Below, piece after piece: positions 43,101-55,483 of a stretch of DNA of 64,000 nt. This DNA comes from Capitella teleta (Eukaryota > Annelida > Polychaeta > Capitellidae), in contig KB302777.1 in NCBI GenBank assembly GCA_000328365.1, positions 81,385-145,384 on the forward strand, given 5' to 3'. Under the pieces are notes generated by a model that was not told the origin of the DNA, made no database searches, and was given only the letters and a program-made list of their open reading frames with translations. Position 1 is the stretch's first letter. Each line of letters begins with the position of its first letter. A program made the translations under genes and the position numbers.

Positions 43101-46100
43101 ACCAGGTTTCTCAAGTAAATCAATTTACTTTCACTGCTTTGTCCAGTCAGGATTTTCTCTCTTTGGTAACATAAATTCGAACATTTTCTTGATTTTAGTA
43201 TGTTGTAATCACCTGTTTTCTCGTGGTTGATCAAATAGAAAAGCAATCTTGTTGTATGATTGCATGATAAATTTCATCACATAAGCTTGGTTTCTCTTCA
43301 GTGGAATGTTCAGCTGTTGTACTTTGACGACGCAAGTGAGAAGATCTAGATACTCCGGTACCCGATCCTGATGTTCCCCAACGAGCCATACTAACTTCTC
43401 CAGTTGCCTTGGAAGAACCTTCAGGCAGGTTGACTGGTTGCCTATGAATGCCTGCCCAACACAGAGGGTCACTTGATTAGTGTGAATCCCAACTCACCTC
43501 TTTCAAAGCCAGGCAAGCCTCAGCTTCAACCACTCGAACCCTGAGCAGCCCATCCATCCGATCATAGATTCTCCTCTGAACAATGTCGTTACCTCTTGCC
43601 AGAGCTCTAAGCACCTTGAGACTCTTGATGACAATATTCTTGATGCCTCTGTATTGCTCCTGGGTGTTATAATGAGACCTGCTATAAGGTAACAGCAACC
43701 TTTCAATCCCTTACCACTAATTTTGCATCAATCTCATGTGCAAGAAGATCGAAGACAAGGGACAATACACCTGTTTCAAAAACCATGAGCTGATTCACAT
43801 GACAGTGTGCGCACTTATCTACCATGGTTGATGAGGATGCTTTGATTCATGGGATGTCTCTCATCCATGTCTTGTGGCACATGGCAGAAGCTGAGGTGAG
43901 TTTCGGTTTATATTGTTAGAATCACATATGATCACCAACCCTGTAAGAGCATCCAGTATCTCACTCATTGTGGTCACTTGATGGTCATTCAATTTGGATT
44001 TGGTGAGTCTTCTCAGAAGGGGCATGTATTTCAGAACCTCTCTGTGAACTCGGACAGAGTCCACTGTGATTAGAACCTGTGAAACAAATTAACAATGTTG
44101 TATGACGTGTGCCACCTATGCATGTTCAACCAACTTGCGCCTGAACAGCACTCTTGAACATGTTCATCCTGGAGCTGAAATATTTGTTCAGCACAGATAA
44201 AGATTTTGTGACCATTTTTTCGTATTTGTAGTTTGTCATATCCTGCAAAGAACACACACTTATATCATTTCTAAAATCCGAGAGCGACTCACAAGTAAAA
44301 CTGATGTCAACGTTTGTGTGTCAAAGAGAGCAGTTTGATCGAACATTTCCTTCAAAACTTTGAACATCTTCCTCTGTTCTCTCATCGATTTCCTGCTTTG
44401 ATCAAGTGCATCAAACGATATTTGGAGCAACGGCTCCAAAGGACTGATTGGTGTTTTCTTTGTGTTTGGTTTCCGGTTTGCTTGCTTGAACATCCCAACA
44501 AATGACTACAAAGAGAAGTACTTCTAAAGAAGCAGCACCAGGAGAAGGGAACACTCACTCTCAATCGCAGGCTGAATTGGTAGGTAAGTAGCAAGTCGAG
44601 TACTTCAAGAGCTCTGGAGATAAAGAGGTAAGGGCAGAGACACAGTGGGGAGACTGGATCTCTCACTGGTACTTAGCGTTCACGATGGCATTGGTTTCGG
44701 GGCATCTTTCGTATCGGTCTTTTGCTTTGTAATTTTCAATCATTTTCAATGCTTCTTTGGACATTAGATCTGTAATAATATCACCAAGTAGAAACAATGA
44801 AAACATGATTGAGCCGGTGGAGTATCAACTTACTTTTTGCTTTAGATTTAGTCATATCTTCTTCAACTGGAAATGGTAAGTCGTTTTTCCCGTCTAATAG
44901 CGTTGCCAAGGGAACTTGAAGCTCCTCGATGTCTTTGCTGTTGCCATAATAACCAAATTTTACCAAGAAATGGAGCAATCTCAAAACCTGATAATGAGTT
45001 ATTAGACGAATAAAGTGAATAATCTATAGATCTCGAACCTGCTCGATGAGCATATTATGGCCCAGATCGGTGGCCACCATGCCTTTATTCACATCCAGAA
45101 ACTCTTTGATCCAATCACGCAGAACGGGGAAAATAGTCACCAAATCCTTGATGATCTACAAGGATAATTGCTAAATCCAAAACATCTGTCTCTCGATACA
45201 CTAACCACTTCGCCTCCAAGTTCAACACTTCGTATTGGATCCCTGGCATCGATGTCGTCGTAAACAAACGAGATGTTGTTGTACTCAAGAACAGAGTAAT
45301 TATTTCCAACATCAACAAACAAACCTGAGCACGTGAGAGTTAATTAGCTTGTGTTGTGTAACAGATCAGACTCACCGATGACCAAGTCGCAGTACTTGGC
45401 TCTAAGTGCATCGGGTAAGAGATCCAAGCGGAGACAGAGAAAAGCCTCTTCCCAGGTCAGGTAGCAATGTTCTCTCGTGATGACGTGTATGGCTGCTTCA
45501 TTTCGACCCTTTTACGTGAAAATTCAGATTGGTAGCCAAGTATTGGAAAGTCAAACATTATTACGTAAGACAATTTCTTGAACAAATCCAACTGGTGTTC
45601 CAAGAATTGGGCCTTCTCTTCATCATAGCTTTCAGATTCTTTCTGCAGAATACTGTAATTGTTTGGCGTATTCAATGACTGAAATTCCTTACGTTGACAA
45701 AATCGTGCAAAGCAGTCCATGATGTTCCCATGTCAGTTGAAACAAAGACAACGTTGGTCTGCTTTCTGATGTTCTGCCCTCGATCGGTGAGAAATACCCC
45801 ACTCTGTGCAATGAAACCTTACACATGCTGGTATATTTACACGTGGCGACATGTAAATACCTGGTCATCCGCGAGAAGGTGGTTGGTTATGTAAGTCTGA
45901 TTGTCTGGAATTGCAACCCCATCACACACACACAGCACACCAAGCAGGTCGAGGTAACGAAAGTTCTGCAATTTATGCAATTTATGCAATTTATGGAAGT
46001 TAAGAAAAGCACAAACATAAGTAAGTCACTTTGATGCAATTTACAGGTGTAATAGGTTATACTTTACCTTGAATGATCTGAGAAGTTGGATGAATTCGCC

Positions 46101-49100
46101 GATCTGCTGGTTAGAGATTCGGTCGACAATTTTTCGGTTATCTCTTATGAGCTCAACAATCATTTGCGCCACATTCAATCCAATGTCGCCCTGCATTGGT
46201 GACAAATGTAAGCTAATTCTTACCAATGCATGTTTTTACCTTGACTGTGAATTGAGTCTGAAAGAAGTCGATGTACTTGGCGAAATAAAGGGCATTCTTC
46301 CTGCTGTTGCCTATCATATATGTGTGCAAGACATCGTATGCTGACTTAAAGATGGACAGCATCAAGGAATCATCCCCAAAAGCATTCAGTGGGAATTTAA
46401 GCAATTTGACGAGTAGATCAATGATCTGGTGGTTTCAATTACGATAGAGGTTCAGCAAAGCAGGATGAATCTTACTCTTAGGTTGCGCATCAGCTTCTGC
46501 CTGTCTTTGGTAGGCACCCCATACACAATCATGAAATTCTGCAACTCTTTTAGCCCCTGAGAGGTAGAAGAAGTTTAGTTTATGTTTAGTTGTGACCTGT
46601 GACCAAAAATACATCGCAAATTTGCAGCATTCGCTTCATGGTCAGTGTCCGACTTTCTCTCTTGGACTCAACTTCATCAGTTAGAGTCAAATTTCGGTCT
46701 GCACTCAAATCAACATCAAACTAGAAGGAAGAAATACGTCTTTATGGTTTAGGTAAGGTTTGCAGTGCATACATCTCGAATCAGGTTTAGAAGGAGAGGC
46801 ACCATGCCAGCAACGTAGTTGAACGTCGCGAGAAGGTGTTCCTCGACTGTCTGAATGGTGTAAGCGTCATGGTAAATGCGCTCACCGCTTGCTGAAATCT
46901 AGGGCAAAAGGTCAGCTTATGGGATGATTGAAGACGTCGTCAAACCTGTCTGAGACTAGCGCCGTCCCATCGCAGTCCTTGCATTGTGTTGTCATTTTCT
47001 GATGCCATCATCTGTTTGCGAATGTAGGGCTTGTCTGGTTGCCGAATGTAAGGTTTGGGGTATAAGTTATAAAGAAAACTGCTGTCTACCTCTCAGGGCG
47101 TGCAACCAGAACCCAGAAAGAACATGCTCAATGCGGGCATAGCTGTCGAATTTGATCTCATCCGTTTCCTGGTGAATGAGCTGAACAGTTTTGGATGTGG
47201 TGAATATAAAATTGCTTGCCTTCACTATAGGATGTAGCCTAAACACGGTGTTCGGGTCTTTCTCGTCGTTTGTAAGGCATATCTGCATGTCACCGTTGAG
47301 GCAGAGATAGAGACGCGTCGTCATGTGACGAAATCGAACTTGCTGTTCCCAGCGTATGACATCACCTGCAGTTTGAAAACATTAACAGAAAGCAATAAGT
47401 ATAGCTTGAAATTAATAACACCACCATTCAGAATACTAGTCTCAGCCTCTATTTGCCAATATGTTATACCAGATGTGGAGGGGTACAAAGTTTTTGGTAC
47501 CAGTTGGTCGACTTCTCTGATCCTCAAATGCACTAGAAATATCAACAAGACTATCACGAAGAAACGGTCATGATGTCAAACATACCACTCTCCGTGGTCT
47601 CCTCATTGAACAGTCCTTCCGCCACTAAGTATGCCTCCAACTCTTTATGAAATAGGCGAATAGCTGAGCCACCCTACAGAGACAGGATAAGCCCAATAAG
47701 TTCATCAAGGAAGTAATCATCTCATACTCTGACGAATTGCGCCTGTTCTTCAACTGGTTTGTAATGTTTGACAACCGTGAATCCAGTGACATCGACACCC
47801 AGATTTAACTCGGAGCTGCAACATAGGGCAATAGATTAGATCAATGGAACAGCATTGCTCCTTACCCAAAGTGGAAGTGGTCAATGTAGTAGGGTACACT
47901 TGCATGGAAGAACTGACCAGGAGATTTAACCGATTCTAGGACTATCTGGTCAAGGATCTGCACCACCTCCCCTTCTGATTTGACTTTGTACCTCGGCAGG
48001 ATGCGGAACTGAGCTTGTTTGGCGTTGAAATCGATTAAGGAAACCTAGGAGAACGAAAGAAAACCAAAAAAGGAAACCAAAAGATGATTCAGAGGTCAGG
48101 TATGGGAGTTCATTCAGGGGTAGTACCTTCATGTTGTTCTTGTCTCTCACACTGGTCTTGGTGGTGCTGACGTGGATGTACTTTCCAGTGAACATATGCT
48201 TCAGCTGCATTGATTTAATGATTGATTAAATGATTGGTTGATCACCAACTGACTGGCCGGACGACCGACTAACGCCAAGTGATGTGAGCTAACAAATCCC
48301 TCATGCGGAATTGTAGATATGAAATCGAAGCTTTTGGCAGGAGAGATCGATATGTTCATGATTGATTTCATATTGGTAGAGATCATTTTCTCAGCAACGT
48401 TTCCTTCATTAGGGTAATCGATCAGTCCCATCAGTTTACATTTGATCCTATGTATACGTGAACTCACACACAAGGGTCTTTAGGCACTCGATGGCGCTGC
48501 AGAATAATCACTCACCCCAATTCCAAGGAAACTCACCGCCACGCAACGCTTCACCAATTTAAAAACTCATATGTCAAATTTAGTATCGAAATCGCGGGAT
48601 AGAGCCCGGAATGAACAGAGAAAACCTAAGGCATTCACCTGTACGATCTCTCCGTACCGAACTCTTTTGGAGATCTGTCTGCGCTCCTCTGCAACATTGT
48701 CGTCATTTTCGGCCGCGGCTGCCGTCTGAAATTCACAGCAGACCTCAAGTACCCTTCGAGGGTTCATATTTCTACCTTCGCTTGCGCCAACAGAGCTTTC
48801 GTCTGCAGGTTGTCTGGGTTCTTTTGGCTAATTTCAAGCAACTTTCGATATTTTTTGTTCAATTTGTAACAGTTTGTCAGACAAATTTGGAAGACAATGG
48901 CTGCAAGAAAAAGCGTGTGGTGATATATTCGTGTGATTTTACGGTAACTCACCGTACGGATTGACGATTCCTTCTGGTTTTTCTCTGTCTTGGCGATGAT
49001 GCACGAAGACTCCATTCTGGTTGGAGCTATGAAGGTAATACAATAATGAACTCCATGTTTACGAATTGATCAGACTGGAACTTTCCATCGTGAATTATTA

Positions 49101-50069
49101 TAATTCAAATAATTTGCCCAAAATATAACCAGATGGGATACGAGTCTTGGAGATTGTCCATATTAAATTCCAATCACAAGGATTAATCTTTTCTCTACTG
49201 ACACACTAAATTCCCGGAACTATATTTATGATTAAATTATTCTGTGTCCGATGGTTTCAAAGTGAGCTCGTGGGCTCATCACCCCCTTCGAGTCTTGATT
49301 TTCCAACAAGAAGAACATATCCAGAAATGTAAAAATGTGTGAAATCAGTCGGTTAAATAATAAAATATGGAGTATTTAGATCAAGGAATAATTACAAAAA
49401 GACTCGCGGTATGATGTGCTAGAGGCTTAAACAGCGCACATTATACTATGCTCTGGTGCGGCTGTTCGCCATCAATTTTATCTTGCCATGCAATGCCATG
49501 TCTACGCATATCAGCTTCTAAATAGATCCCGAAGACTGAGAGAACATCCGAGTGGATCCAAATGTCTGGTGCTTTTGGATCAAACACATTTTGTCATTTC
49601 ATTCAAAAAGGAGAGGAGTCTAATCCACACTGACCCAATCATCCCAACCCAAGGAAAACACGGATTTTTAACCATTTTCAAAAGAATGGCATTCGAATTC
49701 AAACCCAGAAGTTTGGGAATTGCTGGTAAATGGTTCAGGTACTCGCTGATCGAGGTCCATGCCTACGCAGAACATCTTTGATGTTCAAACAAAATTCTTA
49801 AAATTCCCATTTTCTCTCGATTTAGGATGGCTTTCTCTCGATTTCAGATGGCTTTTAGAAGCTTGTAGATCACAGTATCATGCACCAAAAATGATTAATT
49901 GTCCTAGATAAATTTGACACATTTAATTTCGACGCGTAAAGGAACACACAATTATTGCCCAATCTTGCAAAATAGCTGCTACTCACCATGACTGCCAACT
50001 GAACACGTAGCCCTCGGTTTCTTCGCAGTAGAGACATATTTGGTCCCCGATGCAGAGAAAGTCGCTCAT
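36420..50069 (-). CDS. ITPR: Divergent inositol 1,4,5-trisphosphate receptor-family calcium-release channel
   Basis: I traced 65 coding exons; all junctions are GT-AG and all phases agree, giving 2,746 residues plus stop, the usual ITPR length. The start MSDFLCIGD matches the family's N-terminus. Order: suppressor and MIR/beta-trefoil region (1-430), helical ligand-binding/RIH region with RQKLMR (523-528) and SRKN (572-575), long armadillo-type regulatory part, RIH-associated region (about 1912-2041), six membrane segments (about 2266-2571) and the C-terminal zinc finger CFIC plus H2602/H2607 with KEEHNMW. Known family role: a tetrameric endoplasmic-reticulum Ca2+ channel opened by IP3 and Ca2+. 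Oddities: the trefoil loop that is RTTGR in vertebrates is RIREV (271-275), the Lys of RLFHAEQEK is Ala252, and the pore is YGLLGD (2512-2517) instead of GGGVGD. Parts of the N-terminus and S4-S5 resemble ryanodine receptors. It looks whole and translatable. Family assignment is sure; IP3 gating is doubtful. Confidence 0.95.
40275..40283 (-). CDS. Candidate 9-base microexon of the ITPR-like gene (Asp-Leu-Trp)
   Basis: Between exons 46 and 47 the minus strand reads CGCCTAG|GATTTATGG|GTAAGTTAC: a good acceptor, nine bases and a consensus donor. Both neighbouring exons are in phase 0, so inclusion adds Asp-Leu-Trp and skipping keeps the frame. It is not counted in the 2,746 residues. Inferred from splice signals only. 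Confidence 0.4.
40752..44076 (-). CDS. ITPR-like gene, exons 28-46: central armadillo/regulatory region
   Basis: Exons: 43940-44076, 43823-43890, 43715-43770, 43498-43659, 43213-43451, 43076-43160, 42834-43021, 42668-42781, 42531-42615, 42396-42482, 42237-42341, 42112-42183, 41898-42039, 41709-41847, 41480-41644, 41272-41428, 41124-41221, 40977-41076, 40752-40802. No catalytic motif is expected here. CLQLLRAMIHNE matches the ITPR phrase VLQTLREMMTKD. The intron between exons 43 and 44 is only 50 bases and overlaps a second open frame, so that junction rests on alignment to the family (AKVQ then HGMIEYF). Confidence 0.85.
44135..46898 (-). CDS. ITPR-like gene, exons 12-27: helical ligand-binding core and first RIH region
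   Basis: Exons: 46773-46898, 46613-46720, 46476-46556, 46240-46425, 46068-46190, 45861-45965, 45693-45803, 45565-45678, 45376-45508, 45206-45324, 45039-45155, 44834-44987, 44667-44769, 44559-44613, 44293-44505, 44135-44242. Landmarks: TKDRQKLMR (520-528) where vertebrates have RERQKLMR, SRKN (572-575) where they have YRKN, LGVLCVCDGVAIPDNQ (RyR-like wording), and LLPDALRAKYCDLV, equivalent to the ITPR phrase NLPYDLRASFCRLM. Confidence 0.88.
46946..50069 (-). CDS. ITPR-like gene, exons 1-11: suppressor and beta-trefoil (MIR) region
   Basis: Exons: 49987-50069, 48953-49026, 48776-48900, 48639-48725, 48127-48204, 47866-48044, 47728-47815, 47586-47673, 47422-47532, 47090-47365, 46946-47034. Together they encode residues 1 to about 426. 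Landmarks: YGEIVQ-LKHMFTGKYI (the family's first trefoil), GGSAIRLFH at 239-247, HLRIREVD at 269-276, and RWEQQVRFRHMTTRLYL, which reads like the RyR phrase RWGQPLRVRHVTTGQYL. Intron 1 (49027-49986) is the largest of the gene. Confidence 0.88.
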
Positions 50070-52949
50070 CTCATCCGCAGTGTCACCTGCGTACGATGCG
50101 AGTGTGAGGCGGACTGAGAGCACTTTCGGGGCGGCGGCAGTGGGGAAATTGGGAAGAAGCAGGGTGGGAACGGGGCTTAATGGAAGTTTGTTTTGTGAGC
50201 GTGACGGGTGGATCTTTTGTGATCATGGAAAACACCTCGCTCCGTGAATAACTCGGCTGTCTGCAACCATCAATATCAATCGACAGCGTCATTAGGCCTC
50301 TCTATCTACAGTACAGTCAGGCTTTCAGTAAACTCCAACTTTTAATCGGAGCAAATTTTGTATCAACTTTTTTAGCTTGTATTCTTGGGGCATCTTGATG
50401 CAATGGCGGAGGTGAAATACAAGTACAAGTGTGATGTACGTTGTTTGTCCCGAACTGAAACATAGCTAAACCAGGGCTACAGTTCTGTGGTGCGTGACAA
50501 ATCGAAGTCAGTGAAGCGTCGAGATTCGGTGACGATTGTTTGCAATCAGGGTTTGATTGATCTTCCGTGCCTAAAAGGATCCAGATCAATGCGATTCAAT
50601 GATCCGAATCAGCAGAGTAATCATCATGTCAATGGTTCTGCAAACGCTGTCCTCAAATTCGCTCACTTCTGCTGCTCAATGATTCACGTTTCAGCCGCAT
50701 TCACATTTTTATCTCATTATTTTCCTAATAAATTGTGATGCTTTGTTGCCACTGGTGGCTGTCTACCAACCTGTACCTCACACTGCTGTGCACAATTAAT
50801 GCATTTGACACACGCATGACCACATTAATTTGTGTTTAGGTATTAAAAAAAATCCAAAACACGAGTGGTCACCAATATATCCCTAATTTATAATTTTATT
50901 GCATGGTTGGGTTGAGATGTCTGTCTTCACGGCACACGTAACTGATTTATCAACCGAGTAGCGGCGAAGACAGAGATCTAAACCTAATAATTTAGTCATT
51001 GCTAGTTTAAAAACAAAAAATTGTATGCTTTGCAGGGAAAAAAACTCAGTAAAAACTGAAATAATCTTACCCTTTTACCTATCCAAAATTACCAAACATT
51101 CAGCAATTAGTGTTATCCGTGCACATGAAGTTGGTATGGACAGGTAAAAGGGCATTCTAGTTGGACGCGTTGAAATGAATTGAAACTATTGCCATAAAGG
51201 TTGATGATTAATTTGGATATCGAGTTTATGAGTATTCTTCATCCCCAGAGCAAGCTGGGTTGTTGGAGCTATTTTGGGTCCATTTCTCGTATATAACATT
51301 GGCGAATCCTATATAAAAGCCACACTGAATGGCCAATAGGTGCCGTCTTACCAAGATATTTACAATTTATCAAAAATACTCGCACATGTCAAAGAAGCTC
51401 ATGCTAGGTGTCAAATCGACTTCTAGCATGAGTGAAGCATCGTTAGTATTCTTGAACATTTAATGTTTTTTTTAATTTATAACATTGGTGGGTATCGACC
51501 AGTTGCCCATCCAATTAGAAGGTCACAGTATTACTTATCTGATGGTTAATAAATCAATAAATCATTGATTTATTAAACATCAGAATCGCCACTTTCACAA
51601 TAAATGTAATCATGCATACCAATTTGCTGCTAGGCAAAGATACTAGAAACATAAATAATGAATGTATTTGTCGAATTATTGTTGTTCGGGACACGACATT
51701 GTTTTCGTCCGAAATAAACAAACTTCGACAACTTTCTTTCTGCACAACTCAAGGTGTATATTGACCTCAAATTATTGGCCGCCAACTCCTGGATGATTGA
51801 TCACAAAGCCTACAAACAGTGTTTGTGGGGTGTGGGTATAGAAGAGGGCTTCCTGGAACCCGTGTCGCACTCGTCTTGAACCTAAGCCCAATTCTTGCTT
51901 CGCCTGATTGTAAACATGCGGGTCATCAATGTCGGAAGCTGGTTTGCGAACAATAAAATTTGAATACTAATAAATGATCATGATATTGATGAACTTGTAC
52001 CGCTCGATCTATGAGACAAAAAACTGGTAAGAATTATCGATACATTCAACGCCCACACCCTATTGCACTCAGGCTGGTTTCCATTATTCAATGCATGTGT
52101 GATCGCACACCATGTATTATTTTGGTCAGATGCAAAGTTGACTGTAATAACTAAACCTACTGACCCAGGCGTGATGCATTTTTACATAACCTGGCCGAGG
52201 AAATTGCAAATCAAATCATTCCATATACACGAAGTTCAAAGAAGGAGTTACCCTGAGCATCTCGCTCAAAGCGGCGCACTGATATTCCCGAATTATATTA
52301 GTGAATGGTATTTAATAATGACATTTAATGAAGGATGACATTAATGAATGATATGAATTTATGATGGGTAATATTTTACAGGTGATTTTTACGAATGCTA
52401 TTAATGAATGTCCCGGTTATGTCCTAAGGTCAAAGGAATGCGAATTAACTCTGACTGCCTTCCTGGAGTCTGACCGCTCAGAAGTGGAATAAACTCAGTG
52501 TGCTCAGGGAAGAAATTGTCTAGGCCTATTTCCTGTTGAGCTTTTTGTGTTGAAGTTGTCGATCTCTTCGCTTTTTATTTTTTATTTTTTTTATTTTTTT
52601 TGCATAGTATTAATTGTTTCATTACCGGGTTTAATAATTAGGGATTATTGCCCTTGGAGCCGTATACACGGGTGAGGCCACGATCACGTGATCGTCGGCT
52701 CAATACTGATTGAAAGTAGAGCGCAACAGGTGTTCTTATCAAGTGAGTGGGTCTTATTTTAATAGACGATAAATTGCTGATTATTAAAAAAAGTTTAACA
52801 ACCGCTCAATTAATTCAGAAGTTTTATGACACTTAATATTATTAATATTACAATATTAGGACGTAATTGAGCTGAGTGGAAATTAACATAGAGTAAATCG
52901 TAGACATAGACTATTCACTACTGGTCTGCTATGTATATTTAAATACATG
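50070..52949. other. 5' flank of the ITPR-like gene and intergenic DNA
   Basis: The first few hundred bases above the ITPR start presumably hold its 5' UTR and promoter; the frame above the ATG has no stop for at least ten codons, so a 5' exon cannot be excluded. The rest is AT-rich without a gene. Two short perfect hairpins stand out: 10-bp arms at 51398-51407/51423-51432 and 11-bp arms at 51547-51557/51565-51575. Confidence 0.45.
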
Positions 52950-53900
52950 TATACATGTTGTTTTGCAATCGCAACCGTTATATCGGCAGGGCGGAGTCTT
53001 ATCTCCTGTTCTTTTTATGCTACCTTTATGCTACCTGAGTTTTATGCTACCTGACAGTCGTATTGGTTGTTCTGTTAGTGAGTCTATCTGTAATCATCTT
53101 TTTTACACAGCTGACCTTGTTTTATTAAGCCCTTCCGAAAAAGGCCTGCAACATATCTGTTAAACTTTTGTTCTAATTATAGCATAACTCATTACATTAC
53201 TTTTAATCCTAAAAAAAAGCTGTATGCATGTTTTTTTATACCTCGTACCTCCACATTTAAGAGGCATTGAAAAGTTTCCCTCGGGGTATAATGTTCTAAG
53301 TGTTACACCGTCATGTAAATACCTTGGGTTTTTATTTCAAATTACTCTTCGGACGATACTGATCTCGCAAGGCAGTTAAGGTCTTTTTTTATGTACGGAG
53401 CAATTACTTATCCATATATTTTAGTGCCTGCACTCCAGCTGTTAAGTGCTCACTTTTTACAACCATCCGTGGTAACATATATTCTGGCCACTGTTGGTCT
53501 ATTTTTAAGAAATCGGCCATGAGGAAATTGACGATTGCTTTAAACAACTCATTTCGTCGCTTCATGCTTTACCCTCGGTTTTGTAGTGCCAGTGGAATGT
53601 TTGCATTAAACCATGTTAAATCTTTTAAGGATATTCTTAGACATGCTATTTTTATCTTCCAGAAGCGGATTTTAAATTCAAGCAATAGTCTTATTTGTTC
53701 AATTTTATCGTGTACTGTTTTTAATTCATCTTTGTGGCATCATATTGGAAGTCGGTTCTATTTGTGAATTGATGTGATGCATTGCTTATTGCTTATTTAT
53801 TTATTATTTATTATTATTTTATCTTGTTTATTTCATTTACCATATCCATGTATATGGATTTCAGTCTGCAATAAACTATTATTATTATTATTATTATATC
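52950..53900 (+). mobile_element. Degenerate LINE 3' fragment (reverse transcriptase and 3' end)
   Basis: Plus strand: RQGGVLSPVLF near 52984, GCSVSESICNHLFYTADLVLLSPS near 53070-53140 (the catalytic YADD is changed to YTAD), then in another frame KYLGF near 53320, and RKLTIALNNSFRRFMLYPR...CSASGMFALN near 53520-53615, the conserved C-terminal portion of LINE polymerases of this type. It ends with TGCAATAAACTATTATTATT, a typical 3' end with TTA microsatellite tail. The 5' part is missing and the frame shifts several times. Clade not assigned; distinct from the LINE at 3-4.2 kb. Confidence 0.7.
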
Positions 53901-54458
53901 GATGTCTGTGCCATTTCTGATCTCCATTGGTTAATTATAGATATAACTTATCCCTCAGATATATTAATGAGTTTTATTCTGGTGTCAGATTGCTTCGAAC
54001 TCTCCGCGTGAACTTCCGCACCCAGGGAAACCCGGCTATTGTCGTGAACTGATAAGGATGATTAATGCTGGAGATGCACGTGCTGCCCTGCGTCATCGCA
54101 AGTGGGTACACGGAACATGGAGCCTCGTCCTTCAGATGCGAACCACCGGCTGATCATCCACGTTCATGTCATGCGCTCTTGCCGCAGATTGTAACAAAAG
54201 TTTATCCCCGCAACCAGAAATAGACAATTATGGACAGGAGGCCGGCATGTGGGACAATTATTGCATTTCAATGGTGATTATAAATGTTTATTCCAAAATA
54301 AATCAACGAAATTTTCTTGTTGTTTCTGAAAGATAGTTCGAGTACTTACATTGACAATTACGATTAATTACTGTGCTTATTGGGGTAAAAAGAAACGGGG
54401 TGACTGACTGTAACTCCGTTTATAACAGCTGTATAGAAATTATCCAATAATATCTCAC

Positions 54459-54650
54459 CAATGACCACAGTTTTGGTCACTCTCTTTGTCTTCTCCTTCG
54501 TTCCATCAGCGGTCATCGCTTGCAGCTCACTGGGCTGGTCACTCGGTTTGACCCGCGTCCGGCTTCGAATCAACACCATGATGGCTAGTTGAGCCGGTCC
54601 ACACAGATGAACAAATGGCTCAATGTCGACAGACACACAAACCATTGTCT
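54459..54650 (-). other. Exon-like stretch, unrecognised
   Basis: Minus strand: acceptor TTTTAGCAG before AGACAATGG, donor CATTG|GTGAGAT, 192 bases between. One frame is open throughout, reading TMVCVSVDIEPFVHLCG at its start and KRVTKTVVIG at its end. Its GC content and codon mix look coding compared with the flanks. I do not recognise the family and found no neighbouring exon in a matching phase. It may be a lone exon of a gene or a pseudogene fragment. Confidence 0.25.
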
Positions 54651-55146
54651 CTGCTAAAATGCCCGATTGATCTTTTTGTGTCTTCCTTCGGTTTCACTGA
54701 TATCGACAATCGATGCGCCCAAATCAAAGAGTGGCATGGCTTTTGCTCTGGTCGGTACCAGTCATACATCGTGATATTTACAGGTCAAAGGTCAGACTGC
54801 TTGACATGCAGGAAAAAAAACCTTGATTGTTGAAACATCCGTCGGTTTCAAAGAAGTCACCTTAATTGGCAGTCAATGTGGATGTTTGACTGTCTCAATC
54901 AATTCGTGGCTTGAGATACCAGTTTACAGCTCTGCTTCCGAGACAAACATCTGCACAGTGATTAAGTGATTAACCCTGCGATGTTATACTGAGGTGAATA
55001 CTAAATGCTAAACGCCTGTTATAGTACCCAAGTAAACTCCCAGTCCCAAGAGTATAGAGGGAAGTTCATAGAACGAATCAATCTTGAATTTGTGCCAATC
55101 CAGAATTTGCATTCACGTGAACTCACTGTTCTTATAATTCCTGGTA

Positions 55147-55281
<135 letters not shown>

Positions 55282-55378
55282 TGATGTACATGAATAGCGT
55301 TAAAGGAATCCAAACAAATGCAGCCAAGTACGGCATCCCTAGGTTTGTGATCATTGCACATGTATGGATCAGAGTTAC

Positions 55379-55483
55379 CGCTTCTTCATGGTCAACAACA
55401 ATATCATGTGCGTCAATTATCAGTTTCCGGTATTCACCGCCACGGAGAACAATGTGCCTCATATTTGGCTTCAAAATGTGGTT
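55379..55483 (-). other. Exon-like stretch, unrecognised
   Basis: Minus strand: acceptor GGCGATTTAG before AACCACATT, possible donor GAAGCG|GTAACT, 105 bases, with only one open frame (NHILKPNMRHIVLRGG... to DHEEA). The other two frames contain stops. It does not phase with the stretch at 54459-54650. Could be chance. Confidence 0.18.

Noticed and set aside
48201-48473. A 90-codon frame between ITPR-like exons 4 and 5, considered as an alternative or extra exon
   Set aside because: Exons 4 and 5 join directly in the family (YGEIVQ to LKHMFTGKY), and the frame has no resemblance to the trefoil region.
54459-54650. Reading the orphan stretch as a Rel/NF-kB-like domain because of the phrase around HLCGPAQLAIMVL
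   Set aside because: The resemblance is limited to a few residues and the DNA-binding loop and following motifs are absent.
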